Source: Sphingobacterium sp. UBA5670 (GTDB lineage: Bacteria; Bacteroidota; Bacteroidia; Sphingobacteriales; Sphingobacteriaceae). From it: DNA of 64,000 nt. Numbering within the stretch: position 1 is the first letter of the stretch; every line of letters begins with the position of its first letter. The position numbers and the translations under genes were made by a program. The notes under the pieces are model-generated. The model searched no databases and had not been told where the DNA came from. It was given only the letters and a program-made list of their open reading frames with translations. Where the stretch lies: NCBI RefSeq assembly GCF_002420705.1, contig NZ_DIIM01000005.1:422034-486033 (forward strand). The letters run 5' to 3'. Shown piece after piece: positions 34,978 through 42,973 of this stretch.

Positions 34978-35226
34978 TTAATCTCCGATAATTCCTTCAG
35001 CAAGCACGGTAATGACATTGTCTTTTGCTTCCACAACACCACCTTTAATGAACACTTCTTGTTCACCTTTACCTTGTTGAATAATTACTTTTCCATCTTC
35101 CAAAGTAGAAACAATGGCAGCATGGTCTTTCAAAATCTGGAAAGAGCCTGCAGAGCCAGGTACAGTAACAGATGTTACTTCGCCTTCGAATGCTAATTTG
35201 TCTGGAGTGATAATTGTTAATTTCAT
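34978..35226 (-). CDS. atpC: F1 ATP synthase epsilon subunit, short form
   Basis: Epsilon belongs to the central stalk of F1. This 82-residue protein contains only the N-terminal beta-sandwich (L-T-I-I-T-P-D-K-L-A-F-E-G-E-V-T-S-V at the start, G-S-F-Q-I-L-K-D-H-A-A-I-V-S-T-L in the middle). The C-terminal two-helix domain found in the usual 130-140-residue form is absent. That domain inhibits ATP hydrolysis in E. coli, so such inhibition should be missing here. Short epsilon subunits are familiar in Bacteroidota, so this is not a broken gene. It follows atpD by 21 bp. Confidence 0.93.
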   Translation of the reverse strand: MKLTIITPDKLAFEGEVTSVTVPGSAGSFQILKDHAAIVSTLEDGKVIIQQGKGEQEVFIKGGVVEAKDNVITVLAEGIIGD

Positions 35227-35247
35227 TATTCTTAGATATAATCTAAA

Positions 35248-36750
35248 TTAAACTGCTTCTGCTAATAATTTTTTACCTTTTTCGATAGCATCATCAATGT
35301 TACCTACTAAGTTGAAGGCAGCTTCTGGGTATTCATCTACTTCACCATCAATGATCATATTGAAGCCTTTGATGGTATCTTTGATGTCTACCAATACACC
35401 TTTTAAACCTGTAAATTGCTCTGCAACGTGGAAAGGTTGAGATAAGAAACGTTGTACACGACGTGCGCGGTGTACAGTTAATTTATCTTCTTCCGACAAC
35501 TCATCCATACCTAAGATGGCGATGATATCTTGTAGCTCTTTGTAGCGTTGAAGAATTTCTTTTACACGTTGTGCAGTATTATAATGTTCGGCACCTAAAA
35601 CGGCAGGAGAAAGAATACGTGAAGTAGAATCCAAAGGATCTACAGCAGGGTAAATACCTAACTCAGCAATTTTACGAGACAATACTGTTGTTGCATCCAA
35701 GTGAGCAAAAGTTGTCGCTGGAGCAGGGTCAGTTAAGTCATCGGCAGGTACATATACAGCCTGTACTGAAGTGATAGATCCATTTTTAGTTGAAGTAATA
35801 CGCTCTTGCATTAAACCCATCTCCGTTGCCAATGTTGGTTGGTAACCTACCGCTGAAGGCATACGACCTAAAAGGGCTGATACTTCAGAACCTGCTTGTG
35901 TAAAACGGAAGATGTTATCGATGAAGAATAATACGTCACGACCCTGACCTTCGCCATCACCGTCACGGAAATATTCCGCTACTGTCAAACCTGATAAGGC
36001 CACACGTGCACGTGCACCAGGAGGCTCATTCATCTGACCGAAAACGAATGTACATTTTGAATCTTTCATTAATTCGTGGTCAACAGTATCTAAAGGCCAT
36101 TCGCCTTTTTCCATGCCTTCCATAAAATGCTCACCATATTTGATGATACCAGATTCCAACATCTCGCGCAATAAGTCATTACCTTCACGCGTACGCTCAC
36201 CTACACCGGCGAATACAGAAAGACCACCGTGACCTTTTGCGATGTTGTTGATTAATTCTTGGATTAATACAGTTTTACCTACACCGGCACCACCGAATAA
36301 ACCAATTTTACCACCTTTAGCATATGGCTCTAAAAGGTCAATAACTTTGATACCAGTAAAAAGTACTTCGGATTCAGTTGACAAATCTTCGAATTTAGGA
36401 GGTACGTTGTGGATAGGACGACCATTCTCTTTATTCAAATTTTGGATCCCGTCTATGGCATCACCAACTACATTGAATACACGACCTTTGATTTCTTCAC
36501 CAACAGGCATTTTGATAGGAGCACCAGTATCGACAACTTCCATTCCGCGAACTAAACCTTCAGTTGCGTCCATGGCAATTGTACGTACACGATCCTGACC
36601 TAAGTGTTGTTGAACTTCTAATACAACACGTTGTCCATTTTCTTTTTGAATGTACAATGCATCGTAAATTTTAGGTAGATTTTCACTGTCGGCGAAGTTG
36701 ACGTCAACAACTGGGCCGATAATCTGCGCTATTTTACCAATCTTGGGCAT
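35248..36750 (-). CDS. atpD: F1 ATP synthase beta subunit
   Basis: This is the catalytic beta subunit. The 500-residue protein has the P-loop G-G-A-G-V-G-K-T (153-160), catalytic Glu185-Arg186 in V-G-E-R-T-R-E-G-N-D-L, the Walker B stretch V-L-F-F-I-D-N-I-F-R, and the D-E-L-S-E-E-D hinge near the C-terminus. It is transcribed only with atpC, apart from the remaining atp genes, an arrangement common in Bacteroidota. A well-spaced promoter lies about 70 bp upstream. Confidence 0.97.
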   Translation of the reverse strand: MPKIGKIAQIIGPVVDVNFADSENLPKIYDALYIQKENGQRVVLEVQQHLGQDRVRTIAMDATEGLVRGMEVVDTGAPIKMPVGEEIKGRVFNVVGDAIDGIQNLNKENGRPIHNVPPKFEDLSTESEVLFTGIKVIDLLEPYAKGGKIGLFGGAGVGKTVLIQELINNIAKGHGGLSVFAGVGERTREGNDLLREMLESGIIKYGEHFMEGMEKGEWPLDTVDHELMKDSKCTFVFGQMNEPPGARARVALSGLTVAEYFRDGDGEGQGRDVLFFIDNIFRFTQAGSEVSALLGRMPSAVGYQPTLATEMGLMQERITSTKNGSITSVQAVYVPADDLTDPAPATTFAHLDATTVLSRKIAELGIYPAVDPLDSTSRILSPAVLGAEHYNTAQRVKEILQRYKELQDIIAILGMDELSEEDKLTVHRARRVQRFLSQPFHVAEQFTGLKGVLVDIKDTIKGFNMIIDGEVDEYPEAAFNLVGNIDDAIEKGKKLLAEAV

Positions 36751-36818
36751 ATTATAGGGACTAAATATTTATTAATCAATTTTATATAAGAGACATAAAA
36801 GGCCTCTTTTTTGGTCAG

Positions 36819-36850
36819 CAAAAATAAGGTTATTCGTTTTTAAAAACAAA
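36819..36850 (-). promoter_or_regulatory. Promoter of atpD-atpC
   Basis: On the minus strand TTTG (36850-36847) is followed after exactly 20 bp by TATTTTTG (36826-36819), a full match to the Bacteroidota -33/-7 consensus TTTG...TANNTTTG. It predicts a leader of about 60 nt before the atpD ATG. It is the best promoter match found in this window. Confidence 0.75.
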
Positions 36851-37048
36851 TAGAATTTGCAATTAAATTACAATTTTATTAATGTAGGTCAAAATGTTAT
36901 CGATTGTAATTCTGTCTGTTCCGATTCTTATACCTGCAAATATAGTTTTTCTCTTTTATCCTGCTATAGATTTTTAAAGATTACCGCTTTGTTTCGGGGA
37001 ATCTTTTGTGCTCTTTTCTGGATGGGGAGCCGCTAGCCGCTAAATGAA

Positions 37049-37092
37049 ATCGACCTGTAACGAAATGCTTTGATGATTCGTTACAGGTCGAT
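37049..37092 (-). repeat. Perfect 16-bp inverted repeat upstream of atpD
   Basis: ATCGACCTGTAACGAA (37049-37064) and TTCGTTACAGGTCGAT (37077-37092) enclose a 12-base loop. The element lies 35 bp after the stop of the coiled-coil gene and upstream of the atpD promoter. There is no clear T run, so it may be a terminator of the upstream gene of a non-classical kind or a dispersed repeat. The rest of the 376-bp gap (36751-37126) shows only the atpD promoter. Confidence 0.65.
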
Positions 37093-37126
37093 CCAGAGGC
37101 GCCTGCTATTTTGTTGGAACGCGACG

Positions 37127-37777
37127 CTATATTTTTTTGTTTAATTCATCTTGCAATTGGCGTTTGAGCAGTTGTTCTTTCTCCATCGACTTTTTGCGGA
37201 AAGTAGCAAATTCTTCTTGGGATTGCTCTGCAGTCTTTTGAAACTCGACCGTGTCCACTTTCGCTTTCCGATAAGAAAATAAAAAGATAAATGCTGCTAC
37301 TGCCAATACCGCAATGATCGTCCAGACCACAGTACTATAAAATGTTTTTGAGGTGTTTATTCCTAAGAACGAGAAACTCTCTGTTTTTTCCTTCTCTTGT
37401 GCCAGCTGGTCTTTTAAAACCTGAATAGAATCTTGTAAAGTTTTAGTATTTGACGTATAGTTACTGGAAGATGATTTCAAGGAGCTGATCTCTTTGTGAA
37501 GTTTTGCTACAGTATCAATTACATTTCTTTTAACAATATCAAGATTGGTTTTACGCACCATCTTGAAATCATAGTTGTTTTTCGAGATATAATTAAGGTG
37601 GTCAAATTGATTTGCCAAACTTCCTTTTTTTAATCCATCTGGACTGTATTTGAAGGCATTATCCTGTTGTGTCGCTGCAGTAGCCGGTGTCACCGCAGGA
37701 GTTTGTGCCTGTAATTGTGTATAGGATGAAATAAATAAAACTGTAAAGAATATAAATGCTAATCTCAATTTGCTCAT
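37127..37777 (-). CDS. Secreted or membrane-anchored coiled-coil protein of unknown function
   Basis: This is a 216-residue protein I cannot assign to a function. It has an N-terminal signal peptide (A-F-I-F-F-T-V-L-F-I-S-S, cleavage near Q-L-Q-A-Q), a low-complexity Ala/Thr/Pro stretch (about 25-42), and a long heptad-like region (about 80-135, with D-S-I-Q-V-L-K-D-Q-L-A-Q-E-K-E-K). One transmembrane helix follows at about 147-168 (V-V-W-T-I-I-A-V-L-A-V-A-A-F-I-F-L-F), then a charged cytoplasmic helix rich in Lys, Glu and Gln to the end. The layout suggests a periplasmic coiled coil anchored in the inner membrane. It is a single gene; neighbours give no clue. Confidence 0.75.
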   Translation of the reverse strand: MSKLRLAFIFFTVLFISSYTQLQAQTPAVTPATAATQQDNAFKYSPDGLKKGSLANQFDHLNYISKNNYDFKMVRKTNLDIVKRNVIDTVAKLHKEISSLKSSSSNYTSNTKTLQDSIQVLKDQLAQEKEKTESFSFLGINTSKTFYSTVVWTIIAVLAVAAFIFLFSYRKAKVDTVEFQKTAEQSQEEFATFRKKSMEKEQLLKRQLQDELNKKI

Positions 37778-37926
37778 AGTTGTTTATTTTATAAAAATAC
37801 GTTTATTCCACATATCCGCATTCTAAAATTAGGATATGGCTGTGATAAATATAAGGAATTATTGAAAAAACGAAAATGGAAAGTGAAATATATTCTTATT
37901 CCTTCCCTTAATTTCCGGTCATTTTC

Positions 37927-38631
37927 TCATGATTCGATAGACCAGCTGGGTAAATAACGTAAGAAGGACATGATCTTTTCTTTATAGATAGCTGTATTCA
38001 GTTTGAAATAGTAGGCTCCTTTTTTAGAATTTTCTTTATCCTTTTCCTGCAGTTTGATAATGAGATCAGAAGCAAGCAATTTTCGGCTAAAATTGCGTTT
38101 ATCCAATTCGATATTGTATACGCCCTCATATAGTGCAGCAATCTGGGGAATCGTGAATTTTTCAGGTAGCAACTCGAATAAAATCGGATACATGGCAGCC
38201 TTCATACGTAGACGATGCTGTGCAGAGGAGATCATTTGGTCATGATCGAAAATCAATGCTGGATGCTGCTGTAATGGAAACCATTGAGCTTCGTAATCGT
38301 CACTGAGGATATGTTTGTATTGTTGTGTATCAATCAATGCAAAATAACAGATGCTGACAACCCGATCGTTCGGTTCGCGTTTAGGTTCTCCAAATACGCT
38401 ACACTGCTCCATGTATACATTTTCAAGCCCGGTTAACTGTCTGAGCACTCTGCTCGCAGCCTCTTCCGGACTTTCGTCCGATTGAACGAAACCGCCCATG
38501 AGACTCCATTTATTTCTCTCTGGTTCGAAATCTCGTTTAATTAAAAGCACTTCCAGGGATTCGCCGTTAAATCCAAATATGATACAGTCTACCGCCAAAA
38601 GGATCCCTGAATCTTTTTTATAATATTCCAT
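37927..38631 (-). CDS. araR: AraR-type L-arabinose regulator (NUDIX-like sensor plus winged helix)
   Basis: This 234-residue regulator has a NUDIX-fold domain (about 8-145) and a C-terminal winged-helix DNA-binding domain (about 150-225, F-T-I-P-Q-I-A-A-L-Y-E-G-V-Y-N-I-E-L-D-K-R-N-F-S-R-K). The NUDIX box spans residues 47-69 but is degenerate: where R-E-U-x-E-E-x-G is expected it reads R-V-L-R-Q-L-T-G, so Glu62, Glu65 and Glu66 positions are Val, Gln and Leu. Hydrolase activity should be lost, leaving sugar sensing. Related proteins in Bacteroides repress arabinose genes and are released by L-arabinose. The gene is divergent from araB, with a shared 330-bp control region. Confidence 0.88.
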   Translation of the reverse strand: MEYYKKDSGILLAVDCIIFGFNGESLEVLLIKRDFEPERNKWSLMGGFVQSDESPEEAASRVLRQLTGLENVYMEQCSVFGEPKREPNDRVVSICYFALIDTQQYKHILSDDYEAQWFPLQQHPALIFDHDQMISSAQHRLRMKAAMYPILFELLPEKFTIPQIAALYEGVYNIELDKRNFSRKLLASDLIIKLQEKDKENSKKGAYYFKLNTAIYKEKIMSFLRYLPSWSIES

Positions 38632-38681
38632 CGTCTATCGTTTTATCTTTTTATCTGACTTCATCCCGTTTATTCACTGAG

Positions 38682-38689
38682 CAAAACTA
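38682..38689 (-). promoter_or_regulatory. Candidate -7 element for araR
   Basis: TAGTTTTG on the minus strand matches TANNTTTG exactly and lies about 50 bp before the araR start. No TTG is present 17-23 bp upstream of it. Confidence 0.35.
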
Positions 38690-38820
38690 TGTAAAAAAGT
38701 AAATAGCTAAAAATAAGTATAATAATTGTCTGATATGTCCTCCTAAAATGCTCTTGTATGCCAATTAAAAGGACTTGGGTTCACCATAATTTGCTGGGAT
38801 GAAGTTAGCTCAATTTTTTA

Positions 38821-38844
38821 AATATGAAAATTTTCTTTCATATT
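38821..38844. promoter_or_regulatory. Candidate AraR operator (inverted repeat)
   Basis: AATATGAAA (38821-38829) and TTTCATATT (38836-38844) are perfect 9-bp arms with a 6-base spacer. The repeat sits 18 bp upstream of the proposed araB -33 element. That it is the AraR site is inference from symmetry and place. Confidence 0.4.
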
Positions 38845-38862
38845 CAAAAAATTAAATGTTTA

Positions 38863-38896
38863 TTTGACACTAATTATTTTTAAAGTGCTAACTTTA
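38863..38896 (+). promoter_or_regulatory. Candidate araB promoter
   Basis: TTTG (38863-38866) is followed after 22 bp by TAACTTTA (38889-38896), a one-mismatch -7 element. It predicts a leader of about 60 nt before the araB ATG. Confidence 0.5.
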
Positions 38897-38961
38897 CGAG
38901 AGGGGTATTGAAAAATAAGACGTTAGAAACAATTATAAGTTATAAACCAAATTCAGCAAAA

Positions 38962-40650
38962 ATGAATAAATCGTATGTCATTGGCGTGGACTATGGAAGT
39001 GATTCAGTCCGTTCGGTCTTGGTCGATGCTAACAATGGCGAGGAAATAGCTTCTTCCGTATTTTATTATCCTCGATGGAAAAGAGGTGAGTATTGTGATG
39101 CCGCTTCCAGTCAGTTCAGGCAACACCCTTTGGATTACATCGAAGGATTGGAAGCGACAATAAAGGATTGTTTGCTCAAATCGGGGTTGAATAATATCGG
39201 GGCTGCTGTAAAAGCAATTTCCGTGGATACAACGGGATCGACTCCAGTGGCCGTCAATGCGCAAGGAGTTCCCTTGGCTCTGCTTGATGAGTTTAAAGAT
39301 AATCCTAATGCGATGTTTGTCTTATGGAAAGATCATACAGCTGTTCAGGAGGCTAAAGAAATTAATCTTCATAATCAAAATAGTGCAATAGATTATCTGA
39401 AGTATGTGGGCGGTGTTTACTCCTCAGAGTGGTTTTGGGCCAAATTGCTTCATGTTTTTAGAGTGGATGAGCAGGTAAGGGATGCAACATTCAGTTGGGT
39501 TGAACATTGCGATTATATTCCCTTTTTATTAACAGGTGGTGTAGATGCTTCCGCGATCAAACGAGGTGTATGTGCGGCAGGGCATAAGTCGCTTTGGGCT
39601 GAAGAATTCGATGGATTACCTCCGAACGCATTTTTTTCTGCCCTAGACCCTTTGCTGGATGGCTTTGTGGATCGCTTGTTTTCTGAGACTCATACTTCAG
39701 ATAAGCCAGCGGGCCAGCTTTCAGAAGAATGGGCGCAACGGTTGGGTCTTACAACATCGGTGGTTGTTGGAATAGGTGCATTTGACTGTCATATGGGGGC
39801 CGTTGGTGGGCAAATTGAGCCCTATTATCTGAGTAAGGTCATGGGGACTTCAACCTGTGATATGTTGGTGGCACCTAAAGAAGAGGTGCAGCATACATTA
39901 GTCAAAGGCATCTGCGGTCAAGTGGATGGTTCGATCATTCCGGGAATGATTGGTATGGAGGCAGGTCAGTCCGCATTTGGAGATGCTTATGCCTGGTTGA
40001 AACAAATTTTATTGTGGCCAACGAAACACCTGATTCAAGGAGTTGAAGGAATCACAGCGGCAATGGGGGAACAAATTCTAGCGACTTTGGAAGAAAAGCT
40101 ACTGATTAGTTTAAGTGAGCAGGCAGCACTTTTGCCTGTAGCAACAAATTCAGAATTAGCCCTAGACTGGCTTAATGGTCGTCGAACTCCGGATGCAGAC
40201 CAATCCTTGAAAGGTGCGGTTACGGGCTTGCATCTTGGAACAGATGCTCCCCGAATCTTCCGCGCCATTGTTGAAGCGACATGCTTTGGTGCGAAGGCTA
40301 TTGTTGATCGATTTGTAGAGCAGGGGATTCCTGTTAAAGGTTTGATCGGCTTAGGCGGAGTGGCAAAAAAATCACCTTTTATTATGCAGATGATGGCCAA
40401 TGTGATGAACATGCCAATTCGTATCCATAAGAGTGAACAGACTTGCGCTATTGGTGCAGCCATGTTCGCGGCGACTGCGGCAGGGCTGTATGACCGTGTT
40501 GAGGATGCCATGGAAGCCATGGGGCAAGGTTTTGAACGAACCTATGTCCCAGAAGATAAATGGGTAGTTCTCTATGCCGAGCGTTATGAACGTTACAAAG
40601 CTCTGGGAGCTTTCATCGAGGGAAAAGAGTTATTGTCCATTACCGTTTAA
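38962..40650 (+). CDS. araB: L-ribulokinase
   Basis: AraB phosphorylates L-ribulose with ATP. The 562-residue FGGY-family kinase starts V-I-G-V-D-Y-G-S-D-S-V-R-S, the phosphate-1 loop. It carries S-V-D-T-T-G-S-T-P-V, V-L-W-K-D-H-T-A, and the C-terminal ATP motif G-L-G-G-V-A-K-K-S-P-F. The ATG at 38962 is chosen because it begins at the conserved N-terminus and lies after the promoter; an upstream TTG reading adds unrelated residues. It is the first gene of the arabinose operon, 17 bp before araD. Confidence 0.95.
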   Translation: MNKSYVIGVDYGSDSVRSVLVDANNGEEIASSVFYYPRWKRGEYCDAASSQFRQHPLDYIEGLEATIKDCLLKSGLNNIGAAVKAISVDTTGSTPVAVNAQGVPLALLDEFKDNPNAMFVLWKDHTAVQEAKEINLHNQNSAIDYLKYVGGVYSSEWFWAKLLHVFRVDEQVRDATFSWVEHCDYIPFLLTGGVDASAIKRGVCAAGHKSLWAEEFDGLPPNAFFSALDPLLDGFVDRLFSETHTSDKPAGQLSEEWAQRLGLTTSVVVGIGAFDCHMGAVGGQIEPYYLSKVMGTSTCDMLVAPKEEVQHTLVKGICGQVDGSIIPGMIGMEAGQSAFGDAYAWLKQILLWPTKHLIQGVEGITAAMGEQILATLEEKLLISLSEQAALLPVATNSELALDWLNGRRTPDADQSLKGAVTGLHLGTDAPRIFRAIVEATCFGAKAIVDRFVEQGIPVKGLIGLGGVAKKSPFIMQMMANVMNMPIRIHKSEQTCAIGAAMFAATAAGLYDRVEDAMEAMGQGFERTYVPEDKWVVLYAERYERYKALGAFIEGKELLSITV

Positions 40651-40667
40651 TCATCGAAATTTTAACC

Positions 40668-41360
40668 ATGTATAATTCAATTAAAGAGGAAGCCTACCAT
40701 TGCAATATGCAATTGCCCCAGTTGGGGCTTGTGCTTTTTACATTTGGAAATGTGAGCGTTGTCGATCGTCAGCACGAAGTTTTTGCCATAAAACCGAGTG
40801 GCGTTCCTTATGAGGAGCTTTCACCGGAACATATGGTGATTGTTGACTTTGAAGGAAATGTAGTGGAAGGTGATCTTAGACCCTCATCAGATACGAAAAC
40901 GCATGCCGTGTTGTATAAACATTGGAAGGAAATCGGTGGGATCACCCACACACATTCTACTTATGCGACTGCTTGGGCTCAGAGTCAACGCGATATTCCG
41001 ATTTTCGGAACTACTCATGCAGATCATCTGACGGTAGATATTCCCTGTGCCCCACCGATGAGTGATGAGATGATTGCAGGAAACTATGAGTATGAAACGG
41101 GCTTCCAAATTATCAATCATTTCGCTGAAAATAAACTGGATCATAGAGAGGTGGAAATGATCTTAGTTGGTAATCATGCGCCCTTTGTTTGGGGTAAAAC
41201 CGGAATAAAGTCTGTTTATAACAGTGCAGTATTGGAACAGGTGGCTAAAATGGCCTGGTTGACGGAACAGATCAATCCACAAGCACCTCGATTAAAGCCC
41301 GCGCTGATCAAAAAGCATTATGAACGGAAGCATGGGACCAATGCCTATTATGGTCAATAA
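40668..41360 (+). CDS. araD: L-ribulose-5-phosphate 4-epimerase
   Basis: AraD converts L-ribulose 5-phosphate to D-xylulose 5-phosphate. The 230-residue zinc enzyme of the class II aldolase family has F-G-N-V-S-V-V-D near residue 26, I-K-P-S-G-V-P-Y, S-S-D-T-K-T-H for phosphate binding and the zinc-ligand motif T-H-T-H-S near residue 95, with a further His in the V-G-N-H-A-P-F stretch. It lies between araB and araA, the order B-D-A. Confidence 0.95.
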   Translation: MYNSIKEEAYHCNMQLPQLGLVLFTFGNVSVVDRQHEVFAIKPSGVPYEELSPEHMVIVDFEGNVVEGDLRPSSDTKTHAVLYKHWKEIGGITHTHSTYATAWAQSQRDIPIFGTTHADHLTVDIPCAPPMSDEMIAGNYEYETGFQIINHFAENKLDHREVEMILVGNHAPFVWGKTGIKSVYNSAVLEQVAKMAWLTEQINPQAPRLKPALIKKHYERKHGTNAYYGQ

Positions 41361-41402
41361 TTCTGAACAATAAAAAATCTATAGCAAAAACTACATTTTA
41401 AA

Positions 41403-42905
41403 ATGAATATCAATTTAAAAGAACTTGAGGTCTGGTTTGTTGTTGGGAGCCAGGATCTTTATGGAGAAGAAACATTAAGACAGGTGGCTGTTCACGCCGA
41501 AGAAATCGCAAATTATTTACATGGGCAGGCGGCGATTCCTGTGGCCGTAAAATATAAGCCGATCGTCAAAAATACCGATGAGATTTATGCGACGTTGACT
41601 GCCGCCAACAATGAGGAGAAATGTATCGGAGTCATTACCTGGATGCACACGTTTTCACCCGCAAAGATGTGGATCAGGGGATTAAAAGCCTTGCAAAAAC
41701 CATTGCTGCATCTGCATACCCAATATAATCAGGATATTCCATGGAATAGCATCGACATGGATTTTATGAACCTAAACCAAAGTGCACACGGTGATCGTGA
41801 ATTTGGACATATTGTTAGCCGTTTAAAAATAGGTCGTAAGGTAGTAACCGGACATTGGGAGGATGCAGAGGTGTTGGAGCGGATCAGTGTCTGGGCTCGT
41901 GCAGCCGCAGGGTGGCATGACTGGCAGGGAGCTAAGTTTGCACGGTTCGGCGATAATATGCGTTATGTGGCTGTTACAGATGGTGATAAAGTGGAGGCAG
42001 AGTCGCAATTTGGTTTCGCTGTAAACACCTATGCCATTGGTGATTTGGTGGAGGTGATCAATGCAAGTACTGAAGCGGAAATCGCGGCATTATTAGCGGA
42101 GTACGAGGCGACTTATGAACTAGCGGAAAATGTGCAGGTTGGTGGTGAATTTCGCCAGAACTTAATCGAAGCTGCCAAAATTGAAATTGGTCTGCGCAAG
42201 TTTTTGGAACAAGGCAATTTTAAAGGTTTTACAGATACTTTTGAGGATTTGCATGGCATGGTACAGCTCCCTGGTTTAGCAGTACAACGTTTAATGGCTG
42301 AGGGCTATGGTTTTGCCGGTGAAGGGGATTGGAAGACCCCAGCTTTGGTGCGCGCTTGTAAAGTAATGGGTGCAGGATTAGCGGGAACAACTGCATTTAT
42401 GGAAGACTACACCTATCATTTTAATCCGCAGAATCCCATGGTACTTGGCTCACATATGTTGGAAGTGGATCCGGCTTTAGCAACGGGCAAACCGCGCATA
42501 GAAGTGCATCCACTAGGAATTGGCGGCAAGGCAGATCCTGCCCGTTTGGTTTTCAATGGCCAGAGTGGAGATGCATTGAATGCCTCTTTGGTCGATATGG
42601 GAACGCGCTTTCGTTTGATCGTGAATAAAGTGCAAGGTGTCTCTGTAGAAGAGGAATTACCCAAGCTTCCTGTTGCGCGCGTGTTATGGAAACCGCTACC
42701 AGATATGAAAACAGGTTGCAGTGCATGGATTGTAGCAGGGGGGGCACACCATACCGCCTACAGCTTGAGTTTAACACCCGAATACCTGGAAGATTTTGCA
42801 CGTATTGCCGGACTGGAATATGTATTGATCGACGAGGATACTACGGTAGCGAAACTCGAAAATCAATTGAAATGGAATGAATTGTATTATTTACTGAGTA
42901 AATAA
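41403..42905 (+). CDS. araA: L-arabinose isomerase
   Basis: AraA converts L-arabinose to L-ribulose and uses Mn2+. The 500-residue length and the start L-E-V-W-F-V-V-G-S-Q-D-L-Y-G match the E. coli-type family. T-W-M-H-T-F-S-P-A-K-M-W and H-L-H-T-Q-Y-N are conserved active-site stretches, as are M-E-D-Y-T-Y-H (catalytic Glu in the 330 region) and the late metal-binding H-H-T-A-Y. It is followed by a 17-bp-stem hairpin before the transporter gene. Confidence 0.97.
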   Translation: MNINLKELEVWFVVGSQDLYGEETLRQVAVHAEEIANYLHGQAAIPVAVKYKPIVKNTDEIYATLTAANNEEKCIGVITWMHTFSPAKMWIRGLKALQKPLLHLHTQYNQDIPWNSIDMDFMNLNQSAHGDREFGHIVSRLKIGRKVVTGHWEDAEVLERISVWARAAAGWHDWQGAKFARFGDNMRYVAVTDGDKVEAESQFGFAVNTYAIGDLVEVINASTEAEIAALLAEYEATYELAENVQVGGEFRQNLIEAAKIEIGLRKFLEQGNFKGFTDTFEDLHGMVQLPGLAVQRLMAEGYGFAGEGDWKTPALVRACKVMGAGLAGTTAFMEDYTYHFNPQNPMVLGSHMLEVDPALATGKPRIEVHPLGIGGKADPARLVFNGQSGDALNASLVDMGTRFRLIVNKVQGVSVEEELPKLPVARVLWKPLPDMKTGCSAWIVAGGAHHTAYSLSLTPEYLEDFARIAGLEYVLIDEDTTVAKLENQLKWNELYYLLSK

Positions 42906-42910
42906 TAACT

Positions 42911-42949
42911 TAAGCCATTTATACCCGCTCTTCGGGTATAAATGGCTTA
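42911..42949 (+). repeat. Strong hairpin between araA and the symporter gene
   Basis: TAAGCCATTTATACCCG (42911-42927) and CGGGTATAAATGGCTTA (42933-42949) form a perfect 17-bp stem with a CTCTT loop, starting 6 bp after the araA stop. Only TTG follows, not a T run. It could be a partial terminator or an RNA stabiliser that gives higher araBDA than transporter mRNA. Confidence 0.7.
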
Positions 42950-42973
42950 TTGATAATAACCAATTTGGGAAAT

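Larger units (their letters stand above)
38632..38961. promoter_or_regulatory. araR-araB divergent control region
   Basis: This region holds the araR -7 candidate (38682-38689), an inverted repeat that may be an operator (38821-38844), and the araB promoter (38863-38896). The sequence between is AT-rich and without other structure that I could find. Confidence 0.55.

Noticed and set aside
36242..36598. 118-codon open frame on the plus strand
   Set aside because: It is fully antisense to atpD, a highly conserved gene, and the protein is low-complexity Pro/Ser/Ile without any family pattern.
37127..37777. Annotation of the coiled-coil protein as an enzyme
   Set aside because: It has a signal peptide, coiled coil and one membrane helix but no catalytic domain that I can see.
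40035..40520. 161-codon open frame on the minus strand
   Set aside because: It is antisense to araB and shows no recognisable domain or start context; a shadow of codon bias in the real gene.
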